Assembly: GCF_900104265.1 (NCBI RefSeq)
Contig: NZ_FNJJ01000002.1
Span: forward strand, 49,370 to 113,369
Reading direction: 5' to 3'
DNA length: 64,000 bases
DNA from: Ectopseudomonas guguanensis
GTDB lineage: Bacteria; Pseudomonadota; Gammaproteobacteria; Pseudomonadales; Pseudomonadaceae
The translations under genes were made by a program, and so were the position numbers. The notes below the pieces were generated by a model. It worked only from the letters and a program-made list of their open reading frames with translations, made no database searches and was not told the origin of the DNA. This document shows positions 56,518 to 64,000 of this stretch, in pieces. Each line of letters opens with the position of its first letter. Positions within the stretch are counted from its first letter, which is position 1.

Positions 56518-56662
56518 AGGAGCGGCGCCCCGCCGCGAACCCGGTGGCAGCAGCTCGCAAAGTTCGCCCCGAGGCGGGGCTCCTACGAAAAGCAGCCACG
56601 TAGGGTGCGCCGTGCGCACCGGGGAAAGCACCAGAAAAGCCGATGCGCGCAGCGCACCCTAC
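56518..56662. repeat. Two adjacent palindromic repeats after the SulP gene
   Basis: An AGGAGCGGCGCCCCGCC...GGCGGGGCTCCT inverted repeat (56518-56584) is directly followed by a GTAGGGTGCGCCGTGCGCACC doublet (56600-56662). They fill the gap between the convergent SulP and hpt genes. No T-rich terminator is seen. Confidence 0.7.
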
Positions 56663-56675
56663 GCGTCAAGACCGC

Positions 56676-57233
56676 TTAAAGTCCCTTGACCGCGTAGATG
56701 CCGGCGGCGTTGCGCCAGTAGCCCTTGTAGTCCATGCCGTAGCCGAAGATGTAGCGGTCGATGCACTGCAGGCCCACGTAGTTGGCCTTCAGGTCGGGGC
56801 GCGCCTTGCGCTCGTGTTCCTTGTCGATCAGCACCGCCGTGTGCACGGCGCGCGCGCCGGCATGGCGGCAGAAATCGATGATCGCGCCCAGCGTATGCCC
56901 TTCGTCGAGGATGTCGTCGATGATCAGCACGTCGCGGTCGATGAAGGAAACTTCCGGCTTGGCCTTCCAGAACAGTTCGCCACCGCTGGTTTCGTTACGG
57001 TAACGGGTAGCGTGCAGGTAGGACGCTTCCAGCGGGAAGTTCAGCTTGGTCAGCAGCTTGCCGGAGAAGATCAGGCCGCCGTTCATCACGCAGAACACCA
57101 CCGGGTTGCGCTCGGCCAGTTCGGCGTTGATCTGGCTGGCGACCTTGTCGATGGCCGCTTCCACCTCGGCTTCGGTGAACAGGCAATCGGCTTCCGCCAT
57201 GACTTGACGGATATGCGCGAGATCGGCGGACAT
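56676..57233 (-). CDS. hpt: Hypoxanthine-guanine phosphoribosyltransferase
   Basis: 185 aa. Purine salvage: hypoxanthine or guanine plus PRPP to IMP or GMP. The PRPP-binding motif VLIIDDILDEGHT (with the DD pair) and the flexible-loop region ATRYRNETSGG are visible, as is the C-terminal GYGMDYKGYWRN base-binding block. Divergent from upp across 230 bp. Confidence 0.94.
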   Translation of the reverse strand: MSADLAHIRQVMAEADCLFTEAEVEAAIDKVASQINAELAERNPVVFCVMNGGLIFSGKLLTKLNFPLEASYLHATRYRNETSGGELFWKAKPEVSFIDRDVLIIDDILDEGHTLGAIIDFCRHAGARAVHTAVLIDKEHERKARPDLKANYVGLQCIDRYIFGYGMDYKGYWRNAAGIYAVKGL

Positions 57234-57463
57234 GGGCGTTCTCTCTCAAAGGGCTGATGAATGGCGAGCCGGAAACTGATCGACCCGTCAAATAAAAGCG
57301 GGCAAAGGTACAGACCCGCGCAGCGCTTGCCAAGTCTCGACTGACCAGCGTAGCCGATACATGGCGCAGCACACCGTGACCAATCAGTCACCAACCACTT
57401 GGCATGAGCAATGCTTTAATCTAACCCGATTTTTTCCCAGAGCCCCGTTGGAGATCCCAGCCC

Positions 57464-58102
57464 ATGCCCATTCGCGAGATCCGCCATCCGCTGATCCGTC
57501 ACAAGATCGGCCTGATGCGCCGCGCCGATATCAGCACCAAGAATTTCCGTGAGCTGGCCCAGGAAGTGGGCGCGCTGCTGACCTATGAGGCCACCAACGA
57601 CCTGCCGCTGGAAAGCTACGAGATCGAGGGCTGGGCAGGCACCGTGCAGGTGGAGAAGATCGCCGGCAAGAAGATCACCGTGGTGCCCATCCTGCGTGCC
57701 GGCATCGGCATGCTCGACGGTGTGCTCAGCCTGATTCCGGGCGCCAAGGTCAGCGCCGTGGGTGTGGCGCGCAACGAGGAAACCCTCGAAGCGCACACCT
57801 ATCTGGAGAAGCTCGCGCCGGAAATCGACTCGCGCCTGGCCCTGATCATCGACCCGATGCTGGCCACCGGCGGCTCGATGGTCGCCACCATCGACCTGCT
57901 GAAGAAAGCCGGTTGCAAGGACATTCGCGCCATGGTGCTGGTCGCCGCCCCCGAGGGCATCAAGGCGGTCGAGCAGGCGCACCCGGACGTGACCATCTTC
58001 ACCGCCTCCATCGATCAGCGGCTGAACGAACACGGCTACATCATTCCGGGCCTGGGTGATGCTGGCGACAAGATCTTCGGCACCAAGCAGAAGGACGCCT
58101 GA
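57464..58102 (+). CDS. upp: Uracil phosphoribosyltransferase
   Basis: 212 aa. Converts uracil and PRPP to UMP. Starts [23 protein letters not shown] site [14 protein letters not shown]-terminal uracil-binding [13 protein letters not shown]. One base separates its stop from uraA, so import and salvage of uracil are co-expressed. Confidence 0.96.
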   Translation: MPIREIRHPLIRHKIGLMRRADISTKNFRELAQEVGALLTYEATNDLPLESYEIEGWAGTVQVEKIAGKKITVVPILRAGIGMLDGVLSLIPGAKVSAVGVARNEETLEAHTYLEKLAPEIDSRLALIIDPMLATGGSMVATIDLLKKAGCKDIRAMVLVAAPEGIKAVEQAHPDVTIFTASIDQRLNEHGYIIPGLGDAGDKIFGTKQKDA

Positions 58103-58103
58103 C

Positions 58104-59366
58104 ATGTCGCAAACGGAATTCAACGACCCGCTGTGGCGCCAGGGCATTTCCGGCGCTCAGATGCTGTTCGTGGCCTTCGGCGCCCTGGTGCTGATGCCGC
58201 TGATCACCGGCATGGACCCCAACGTCGCGCTGTTCACCGCCGGTATCGGCACCCTGCTGTTCCAGCTGGTGACCAAGCGCCAGGTGCCGGTGTTCCTGGC
58301 CTCCAGCTTCGCCTTCATCGCGCCGATCCTGGCGGCCAAGGGCGAGTTCGGCCTGCCCGCGGTGATGGGCGGCGTGATCGCTGCCGGTCTGGTCTACATC
58401 CTGCTTTCGGTACTGGTCAAACTGCGCGGCCCCAACTTCATCGACCGCCTGCTGCCACCGGTAGTGATTGCGCCGGTGATCATCTCCATCGGCCTGGCGC
58501 TGTCGCCGGTGGCGGTGAACATGGCCATGGGCAAGGCCGGAGATGGCAGCGTCGAGCTGGTGCCCTACGGCACCGCGATGATGATCTCGATGCCGGCACT
58601 GGTCACCACCCTGCTGGTGGCCGTGCTGGGCCGCGGCATCTTCCGCCTGGTGCCGATCCTCGCCGGCATCGCGGTCGGTTGCGCCATCGCTGCTATGCTC
58701 GGCGTGATCGACACCAGCGCCGTGAGCCAGGCCTCCTGGCTCGCCGTACCGAACTTCATCGCACCGGAGCTGCACTGGGGCGCGATTCTGTACATGGTGC
58801 CCGTAGCCCTGGCGCCGGCCATCGAGCATATCGGCGGCGTGGTCGCCATCGGCAACGTCACCGGCAAGAACTTCGTCAAACAGCCCGGCCTGCACCGCAC
58901 CCTGCTCGGCGACGGCCTGGCCACCTCGGCAGCCGGCCTGTTCGGCGGCCCGCCCAACACCACCTACGCCGAAGTGACCGGCGCGGTGATGCTGACCAAG
59001 AGCTACAACCCGAAGATCATGACCTGGGCCGCGGTATTCGCCATTGCCCTGGCCTTCATCGGCAAGTTCGGCGTGGCCCTGCAGAGCATTCCGGTACCGG
59101 TGATGGGCGGCATTCTCTGCCTGCTGTTCGGCTCCATCGCCGTGGTCGGCCTCAACACCCTGATTCGCCACCAGGTCGACCTGTCCGAAGCGCGCAACCT
59201 GATCATCGTCTCGGTGACCCTGGTGTTCGGCATCGGCGGCATGGTGATCGGCGGCAAGGAATTCGCCCTGTCGGGGATTTCCCTCTGCGCGATCAGCGCC
59301 CTGCTGCTCAATCTGGTGCTGCCCGGTGGCTCCGGTTGGCGCAAGCGGGACCTGGAAGAAGTCTGA
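58104..59366 (+). CDS. uraA: Uracil permease UraA (NCS2)
   Basis: 420 aa NCS2 proton symporter with about 14 membrane spans. Substrate-site motif region ALAPAIEHIGGVVAIGNVTGKNF (Glu in the family QH/xE position) and GPPNTTYAEVTGAV are present. ATG 58104 gives MSQTEFNDPLWRQG; an overlapping upstream frame within upp is rejected. Ends at a strong terminator. Confidence 0.94.
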   Translation: MSQTEFNDPLWRQGISGAQMLFVAFGALVLMPLITGMDPNVALFTAGIGTLLFQLVTKRQVPVFLASSFAFIAPILAAKGEFGLPAVMGGVIAAGLVYILLSVLVKLRGPNFIDRLLPPVVIAPVIISIGLALSPVAVNMAMGKAGDGSVELVPYGTAMMISMPALVTTLLVAVLGRGIFRLVPILAGIAVGCAIAAMLGVIDTSAVSQASWLAVPNFIAPELHWGAILYMVPVALAPAIEHIGGVVAIGNVTGKNFVKQPGLHRTLLGDGLATSAAGLFGGPPNTTYAEVTGAVMLTKSYNPKIMTWAAVFAIALAFIGKFGVALQSIPVPVMGGILCLLFGSIAVVGLNTLIRHQVDLSEARNLIIVSVTLVFGIGGMVIGGKEFALSGISLCAISALLLNLVLPGGSGWRKRDLEEV

Positions 59367-59380
59367 GTCCCTGCGCCAAC

Positions 59381-59413
59381 AAAAAGCCCGCGAGTGAATC
59401 GCGGGCTTTTTGC
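59381..59413. terminator. Bidirectional terminator between uraA and the DUF481 pair
   Basis: AAAAAGCCCGCG (59381-59392) and CGCGGGCTTTTT (59400-59411) are perfect complements with a 7-nt loop, T-rich on both strands. Confidence 0.93.
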
Positions 59414-59433
59414 ATGGGCAGCGGCGCGGGAAC

Positions 59434-60447
59434 TTACCAGCCGACCCCGAAGCCCAGGGTATAGCGGGTTTCGTCCAGATCACCCTCGGCGCCGCTTACG
59501 ACGTCCTTCTCGGCCTTCATGTTCAGCGAAGCCCAGTCGGTCACTTTGTAGCGCAGACCCACTTCGGCATCCAGCGTGTAATCCGCCACGCCCTCCAGCG
59601 GCTTGCCAAGCTCACCGACGCTGAACAGCTCGACGGTCTTGCCGATCAGGTAGCGGTTGTAATCCCACTTCACGCTCATGGCATAGAAGCGGTCCTGCTC
59701 GCCGTTGCTGTAACGGTAGTCGCTGCGGTTGGCCAGGGTGGCAATGGAGAAAGCGCCCAGCTCGTTATCCCAGAACTGATAACCCGGGCCGGTACCCAGG
59801 GTACGCTGGCGCTCGACCTCTTCGATGCGATCGCGCTTGTACTCGAAACGCCCCTGCCAGAACCACTGCTCGGTGAGAAAGCGGTCGAGCGCGTACTCGG
59901 CGCTCCAGTTGTCGGTGCTGACCACGTCGTCCTTCAACTCGCGGTTGTAATCGGCCTGCGCGTTGTGCCGCCACAGGCCATGACGCGCCTGGGTCTTGAC
60001 GTCCACATCGTAGTCATCGGAATCACGCTCGCCGCGCTTGTAGTCCAGCCCGACGTCGATATTGCCCTTCCAGGTAAAGTCCTCCACCAGTGGCTTGGGC
60101 TTCATGATCTGCTCGATCTGCGTCAGCTCGACGGTGGTCGGGACATCGCCGTTTGCCAGGGTCACCTTGCCCGGTTCGGCGGCGAGCAGCGCCTTGGCCC
60201 GCTCACCGTTGACCGGACCGAGCTTGACCAGCAGCTCGTGGTCACTTTCCAGAGTGGCGACCTTACTCCAGCTGAGCGGGATGGAGCCGCCGTAGTCGGT
60301 TTCCAGCAGCAGCTTGCTGCCATCGAAGAAGCGAATGGTGCCGGTCAGGCGATCACCATTGGTCAGCCAGACGGTGTCGGCAACGGCGGTGGAGCTGAGC
60401 GCGGCAAGGCTCAGACCGAGCAGCGAGAGGGATGTGGAACGCAACAT
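59434..60447 (-). CDS. DUF481 outer-membrane barrel protein, copy A
   Basis: 337 aa. Signal peptide ends STAVA at residue 23, so the mature protein starts DTVWLTNGDRLTGTIRFFDG, a small SH3-like periplasmic region. From about residue 120 on, a DUF481 beta-barrel of amphipathic strands ends in GFGVGW with a C-terminal Trp, the outer-membrane sorting signal. Shares the block RQRTLGTGPGYQFWDNELG with copy B downstream on the same strand. Function unknown; DUF481 proteins (YdiY-like) are often salt- or acid-induced. Confidence 0.87.
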   Translation of the reverse strand: MLRSTSLSLLGLSLAALSSTAVADTVWLTNGDRLTGTIRFFDGSKLLLETDYGGSIPLSWSKVATLESDHELLVKLGPVNGERAKALLAAEPGKVTLANGDVPTTVELTQIEQIMKPKPLVEDFTWKGNIDVGLDYKRGERDSDDYDVDVKTQARHGLWRHNAQADYNRELKDDVVSTDNWSAEYALDRFLTEQWFWQGRFEYKRDRIEEVERQRTLGTGPGYQFWDNELGAFSIATLANRSDYRYSNGEQDRFYAMSVKWDYNRYLIGKTVELFSVGELGKPLEGVADYTLDAEVGLRYKVTDWASLNMKAEKDVVSGAEGDLDETRYTLGFGVGW

Positions 60448-60479
60448 GGCAAGTCAGTAAGGCTCTGATGGGGCGAAAA

Positions 60480-60504
60480 GCCGGGCATTATGCGCAAGCC
60501 CGGC
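60480..60504. repeat. Hairpin GCCGGGC / GCCCGGC between the DUF481 genes
   Basis: 7-bp arms at 60480-60486 and 60498-60504, 33 bp upstream of copy A on the minus strand. Without a T run it is more likely an mRNA processing or stability element than a terminator. The remaining 60505-60598 shows no gene. Confidence 0.45.
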
Positions 60505-60598
60505 ACTAGAGCAAGAGCTGACAGACGACGCAGCGCGGAGTTCAGCGTTTTCCGCCGAGCGGCACCGCGTGGCGCGGCTGGCGAAGGGGTTTACCGGC

Positions 60599-61591
60599 CT
60601 ACCAACCGATCCCGACGCCGAGCAGGTAATGGCGGTCGGAAACCGTCTGGCCCTGGCCGCGCAGCTGATCCAGCTCGTAAAGCAAAGACAGGCGCGCCCA
60701 CTGATTGAGGCGATAGCGCAGCCCCATCTCGCTATCGAGCACGTAGTCGATCTGGTCAATATGGGGAATCTGCAATTCGGCATTGGCATAGAACTCCAGC
60801 CGTGTACCCCATAGCAGGCGTTTGTAGTCCAACTCGATTGAGGTGGTATTGAACGCCAGATCGGCGACGTCCGACTCCAGACGCACACGGTTGAACTGGC
60901 CGATCAGGTCGAAGCGTCCCAGCTCGTTGTCCCAGAAGCGATAGCCCGGCCCCGTGCCAAGGATGCGCTGGCGCTCGATGGTTTCGAACGCATCCTCGCT
61001 CTGCTCCAGCCCGACCCGCCAGAACCAGTGCTCGGTAAAGAAGCGGTCGAGGTCGTACTCCAGCTCCCAGTTGTCCTCGACCTTCTTGTCGTTCTTGGTT
61101 TCACGTTCCAGCTCGCCACTGAGCACGTGGCGCCAACGACCATGCTCGACTCGCGTATTGCCCTTGAGCTTCCACTCGTCGATGTCGTTCTGGTTGCGCT
61201 TCATGTCCAGCTTGGCGTCGAGATTGCCCTCCCAGACGCGGTCCTCCAGCAGCAGGCGCGGCGGCACCAGGCGGGTGATCTGCGCCAGCGGCAGCAGGTA
61301 CTCACGGTCGCCCTGCACCCGTACCATGCCGCTGCCGGCGGCGGCCAACCTTTCGCCGCGCTCGCTGTCGAAACCGCTGCGGCGCACCAGTAGGGGCTTG
61401 TCCGAACTGAGGGTATCGATATCCTTCCAGTCGATCAGTACCTGGCCGGCATACTTGGTCTTGAGCGCCAGCTTGCCGCCGTCGAGCAGGACGATCTCGC
61501 CACTGAGGCGATCACCGTTGTCCAGCCAGACGGTGTCGGCCCAGAGCGGGGCGGCCAGGGTAAAAAGGAACAGGGCGATCACTGCGCGCAT
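60599..61591 (-). CDS. DUF481 outer-membrane barrel protein, copy B
   Basis: 330 aa from ATG 61591; the longer frame above it overlaps the divergent alkyltransferase-like gene. Signal peptide ends APLWA at residue 18, then DTVWLDNGDRLSGEIVLLDG. Same architecture as copy A: N-terminal SH3-like part, barrel, block RQRILGTGPGYRFWDNELG and terminal GVGIGW. The two are clearly tandem paralogues. Divergent from the atl-like gene with only 16 bp between start codons. Confidence 0.87.
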   Translation of the reverse strand: MRAVIALFLFTLAAPLWADTVWLDNGDRLSGEIVLLDGGKLALKTKYAGQVLIDWKDIDTLSSDKPLLVRRSGFDSERGERLAAAGSGMVRVQGDREYLLPLAQITRLVPPRLLLEDRVWEGNLDAKLDMKRNQNDIDEWKLKGNTRVEHGRWRHVLSGELERETKNDKKVEDNWELEYDLDRFFTEHWFWRVGLEQSEDAFETIERQRILGTGPGYRFWDNELGRFDLIGQFNRVRLESDVADLAFNTTSIELDYKRLLWGTRLEFYANAELQIPHIDQIDYVLDSEMGLRYRLNQWARLSLLYELDQLRGQGQTVSDRHYLLGVGIGW

Positions 61592-61607
61592 GATAAGGAC
61601 GCACTCT

Positions 61608-61982
61608 ATGGGCAAGACGAAACCGTCAGAGTCTGCATGGCCGGCGGCCCCAGCGGCAAGCGCCGACGCCCGTCGCGAAGCGCTGTATCTGGTATTGGCG
61701 CAGATACCCGAGGGCAAGGTCGTCAGCTATGGCGAGCTGGCGCAACTGGCTGGCCTGGGCCGCGCCGCGCGCTGGGTCGGTCGCACCCTGAGCCAGTTGC
61801 CCGACGGCACCAGCCTGCCCTGGCATCGGGTGATCGCCGCCGGGGGCCGCCTCAGCCTGGCCGCCGGGAGCCCTTCAGGGGCCGAACAACGGGCGCGCCT
61901 GCGCGCGGAAGGCATCGGCATCCTGAACGAACGGGTGGATATGCGTCGTCACGGCTGGCGCCCGATGGAGCACAGCAGTTAG
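61608..61982 (+). CDS. Alkyltransferase-like protein (Atl/YbaZ type, MGMT homologue)
   Basis: 124 aa. The DNA-binding domain of O6-alkylguanine alkyltransferases is recognisable (IPEGKVVSYGELAQLAGLGRAARWVGRTL), but the active-site PCHRV has become PWHRV (71-75) with Trp72 in place of the acceptor Cys. Proteins with this change bind alkylated guanine without repairing it and hand lesions to nucleotide-excision repair, as shown for E. coli YbaZ and yeast Atl1. It should lack transferase activity. Start ATG 61608; a longer upstream frame overlaps the DUF481 gene antisense. Confidence 0.9.
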   Translation: MGKTKPSESAWPAAPAASADARREALYLVLAQIPEGKVVSYGELAQLAGLGRAARWVGRTLSQLPDGTSLPWHRVIAAGGRLSLAAGSPSGAEQRARLRAEGIGILNERVDMRRHGWRPMEHSS

Positions 61983-62022
61983 AGTGCGCGCTATTCATTC
62001 GTCCTCCCCAGATTCGAGCCTG

Positions 62023-63819
62023 ATGCCACGCAAATCCTGGCGAGAAGCCCTCGCCACCTATGCCAACCCCGCCACACTGGCTCTTCTGCTTCTGGGTTTC
62101 GCCGCCGGCCTGCCCTACATGCTGGTGTTCTCCACCCTCTCGGTATGGCTGCGCGAAGCCGGTGTGGCGCGCGAGACCATCGGCTTCGCCAGCCTGATCG
62201 GCCTGGCCTACGCCTTCAAGTGGGTGTGGGCGCCGATGCTCGACCAGTGGCGCCTGCCGTTGCTCGGCAAGCTCGGTCGTCGCCGTTCCTGGCTGGTACT
62301 GTCGCAGGGGCTGGTCGCCATCGGCCTGGTCGGCATGGCCAACTTCGATCCACAAACGCACCTGTCCTCGCTGATCGCCCTGGCCGTGCTGGTGGCCTTC
62401 GCCTCGGCCACCCAGGACATCGCCGTCGACGCCTACCGCCTGGAAATTCTCGGCGACGAACACCAGGCCGCGCTGGCCGCAGCCTACATGACCGGCTACC
62501 GCGTCGCTGCGCTGCTGGCCACCGCCGGTGCGCTGTACTTCGCCGAAGGTTTCGGCTCGACCGCCAAGAACTACCAGTTCAGTGCCTGGACCGGTACCTA
62601 TCTGGTGTTCGCGCTGCTGATGCTGCCGGGCCTGCTTACCTCCATCTGGATGCGCGAGCCGCCCGCCCCGCCACATATCCATGTCGCGCCGCCCAAGCAC
62701 GGCTTCTTCCACCAGCTGCTGGCGATCAGCGCGGTGATCGTGCTGATCATCGCCGTGCCGACCATGTTCATCCAGTTCTACCAAAGCGACCTGGTGCCCA
62801 TGCTGCTGGGCGACGTCAGCATGCAGGAACTGCTCTACAACGACCGCGCCTTCCTGCGCGCCATGCTCTACAGCACCCTGGCCTGCGTGTGCGCATCCGG
62901 CCTGTTCTGGGGCGGCCTGGCACCGGTGCTGAAAACCGCCGCGGCGAAGTACGGCTTCTTCCACCAGCTGCTTTCCGTGCTGCTGCTGATCATCCTGCTG
63001 ATCTCCATCCCGGCCATGGTCACCCAGTTCTATGAAAGTGACCTGGTGCTGCTGTTCCAGGGCCAGTCGAGTCTGCGGGAACTGCTGTACTACGACCGCG
63101 CCTTCCTGCGCGCGCTGCTCTATACCCTGCTCACCGGCCTGTCGATCTCCAGCCTGTTCTGGGGCGGCATGGCGCCAGTGCTGACGCCGATCAACGACTT
63201 CATCGTGCGTTATCGCTGGCAGGCGCTGCTGCTGCTGAGCCTGATCGCCACCTATCGCCTGTCCGATACGGTGATGGGCGTGATGGCCAACGTGTTCTAC
63301 ATCGACCAGGGTTTCACCAAGGAGCAGATCGCCAGCGTCAGCAAGGTCTTCGGCCTGGTGATGACCCTGCTCGGCGCAGGTGTCGGCGGCCTGCTCATCG
63401 TGCGCTTCGGCATCATGCCGATCCTGCTGATCGGCGCGACCGCATCGGCGGCGACCAACCTGCTGTTCATGTTGCTGGTGGGCATGGGCCCGCACCTGAA
63501 CATGCTGGTCGTCACCATCAGCTGCGACAACTTCAGCGCCGGCCTCGCCACATCGGCGTTCGTCGCCTACCTGTCGAGCCTGACCAACCTGAAGTTCTCG
63601 GCCACCCAGTACGCCCTGCTCAGCTCCATCATGCTGCTGCTGCCGCGTCTGATTGGCGGCTATTCGGGGGTGATGGTGGAAAGCCTGGGCTACGCCCACT
63701 TCTTCCTCGCCACGGCGCTGATGGGCATCCCGACACTGCTGCTGATCGTCATCCAGTGGCGCCGCGACAAGCTCCAGCCGGCGCTCGAAACGGCGCCACC
63801 GACAGTCGAGAAGGCCTGA
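62023..63819 (+). CDS. ampG: Muropeptide permease AmpG with internal duplication
   Basis: 598 aa MFS transporter that imports GlcNAc-anhydroMurNAc peptides for recycling and AmpC induction. N-terminal half: YANPATLALLLLGFAAGLPYMLVFSTLSVWLREAGV and FASATQDIAVDAYRLEIL, both diagnostic. About 100 residues longer than E. coli AmpG (491). The extra length comes from an exact tandem repeat, residues 225-308 and 309-392, with 46 of 84 positions identical by my alignment. ATG 62023 (MPRKSWREAL) is preferred to the GTG at 61984. The P. aeruginosa protein is of similar length (594 as I recall), so the extra region may be a genus feature. Confidence 0.92.
   Translation: MPRKSWREALATYANPATLALLLLGFAAGLPYMLVFSTLSVWLREAGVARETIGFASLIGLAYAFKWVWAPMLDQWRLPLLGKLGRRRSWLVLSQGLVAIGLVGMANFDPQTHLSSLIALAVLVAFASATQDIAVDAYRLEILGDEHQAALAAAYMTGYRVAALLATAGALYFAEGFGSTAKNYQFSAWTGTYLVFALLMLPGLLTSIWMREPPAPPHIHVAPPKHGFFHQLLAISAVIVLIIAVPTMFIQFYQSDLVPMLLGDVSMQELLYNDRAFLRAMLYSTLACVCASGLFWGGLAPVLKTAAAKYGFFHQLLSVLLLIILLISIPAMVTQFYESDLVLLFQGQSSLRELLYYDRAFLRALLYTLLTGLSISSLFWGGMAPVLTPINDFIVRYRWQALLLLSLIATYRLSDTVMGVMANVFYIDQGFTKEQIASVSKVFGLVMTLLGAGVGGLLIVRFGIMPILLIGATASAATNLLFMLLVGMGPHLNMLVVTISCDNFSAGLATSAFVAYLSSLTNLKFSATQYALLSSIMLLLPRLIGGYSGVMVESLGYAHFFLATALMGIPTLLLIVIQWRRDKLQPALETAPPTVEKA
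62695..63198 (+). repeat. Tandem 252-bp coding duplication inside ampG
   Basis: Copy 1 (62695-62946) encodes KHGFFHQLL ... LFWGGLAPVL, copy 2 (62947-63198) KYGFFHQLL ... LFWGGMAPVL. The units abut without a gap. Shared blocks include QFYxSDLV, ELLYxDRAFLRA and SxLFWGGxAPVL; the most divergent part is the hydrophobic helix (residues 10-26 of the unit). Each copy has two hydrophobic helices around a short acidic/basic loop. Confidence 0.85.
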
Positions 63820-63832
63820 TTGTCAGGCAACA

Positions 63833-63859
63833 AAAAGCACCGGTTCGACCGGGGCTTTT
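63833..63859. terminator. Bidirectional terminator after ampG
   Basis: AAAAGC-A-CCGG, a 5-nt loop, CCGG-G-GCTTTT: a stem with one internal mismatch pair and A/T runs on both sides. It serves ampG and the convergent channel gene. Confidence 0.8.
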
Positions 63860-63874
63860 CATTGCATCGCGCCT

Positions 63875-64000
63875 TTACTCGGCCTTGGCCAGATGCACCA
63901 CCCGCTGCGGGAAGGGAATACCGATGCCGGCTTCGGTCAGGCGCTCCTTGGCCAGCTCGGTGAAGGCGAAGGTCACCGGCCAGAAGTCACCGTTGGCCAC
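63875..64000 (-). CDS. MscS-type mechanosensitive channel, C-terminal 41 residues (partial)
   Basis: The open frame enters at the right edge and ends at TAA 63877-63875. The visible end VANGDFWPVTFAFTELAKER ... GIGIPFPQRVVHLAKAE matches the C-terminal cytoplasmic domain of MscS/YbdG-like channels, where a xGIxIPFPQRxVH tail is typical. Only this tail lies in the window, so size and subfamily are unknown. Convergent with ampG. Confidence 0.75.
   Translation of the reverse strand: MANGDFWPVTFAFTELAKERLTEAGIGIPFPQRVVHLAKAE

Overview
The window is a GC-rich (roughly 65-70% by eye) gammaproteobacterial chromosome segment. Gene content and order point to Pseudomonas in the broad sense. It carries a complete 12-gene alginate operon, a pilSR-thiO-fimTU-pilVWXY1E minor-pilin block that runs into ispH-fkpB-lspA-ileS-ribF-murJ-rpsT, and a PA4642-like gene near hpt/upp/uraA. 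I recall these orders from P. aeruginosa. Details such as a short AlgI and no pilY2 suggest a non-aeruginosa lineage (perhaps the mendocina/oleovorans group, an inference). No tRNA, rRNA, CRISPR array, integrase or transposase was seen. This is mostly core chromosome, not an island.

Layout. 1-360: tandem array of palindromic REP-type units. 395-1657 (-): moaCDE molybdopterin genes. 1915-3306 (-): PIN-PhoH ATPase/RNase-like protein with a structured upstream region. 3802-4581: yaaA. 4582-5284: long AT-rich algD control region with an exact AlgR-type box, a possible AlgU promoter and several dyads. 5285-21265: algD-8-44-K-E-G-X-L-I-J-F-A. 21530-24608: membrane protein, SDR, small membrane protein and a stand-alone AAA ATPase. 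24816-29443: trxB (-), cysZ, a fatty-acid-hydroxylase/SRPBCC fusion (-) and a divergent GT4 glycosyltransferase. 29565-31292 (-): tetR-OYE pair. 31424-33126 (-): rluD-pgeF. 33265-37606: bamD, a PP0621-like gene, pilS, pilR. 37666-46078: thiO (-) and the minor-pilin operon, whose pilin part is clearly AT-richer. 46139-53622 (-): ispH, fkpB, lspA, ileS, ribF, murJ. 53814-59366: rpsT, a PA4642-like gene (-), a SulP transporter, hpt (-), upp-uraA. 59434-61591 (-): two tandem DUF481 outer-membrane proteins. 61608-63819: alkyltransferase-like protein and AmpG with an internal duplication. 63875-64000 (-): the C-terminal end of an MscS-type channel.

How it works together. AlgA and AlgD make GDP-mannuronate. 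Alg8/Alg44 polymerise it under c-di-GMP control. AlgI/J/F/X acetylate it, AlgG epimerises it, AlgL clears stray polymer, and AlgK/AlgE export it. PilS/PilR and FimT-PilE build and tune the type IV pilus tip. IleS-LspA-FkpB-IspH-RibF-MurJ is a translationally coupled housekeeping block. Hpt/Upp/UraA salvage purines and uracil.

I found no convincing complete novel defence or mobile system. The best leads are the hydroxylase-SRPBCC fusion beside a glycosyltransferase, the exact 84-residue duplication inside AmpG, the paired dyads in the algD leader, a possible structured RNA upstream of phoH, the orphan AAA ATPase cluster, and several families of REPIN-like repeats.
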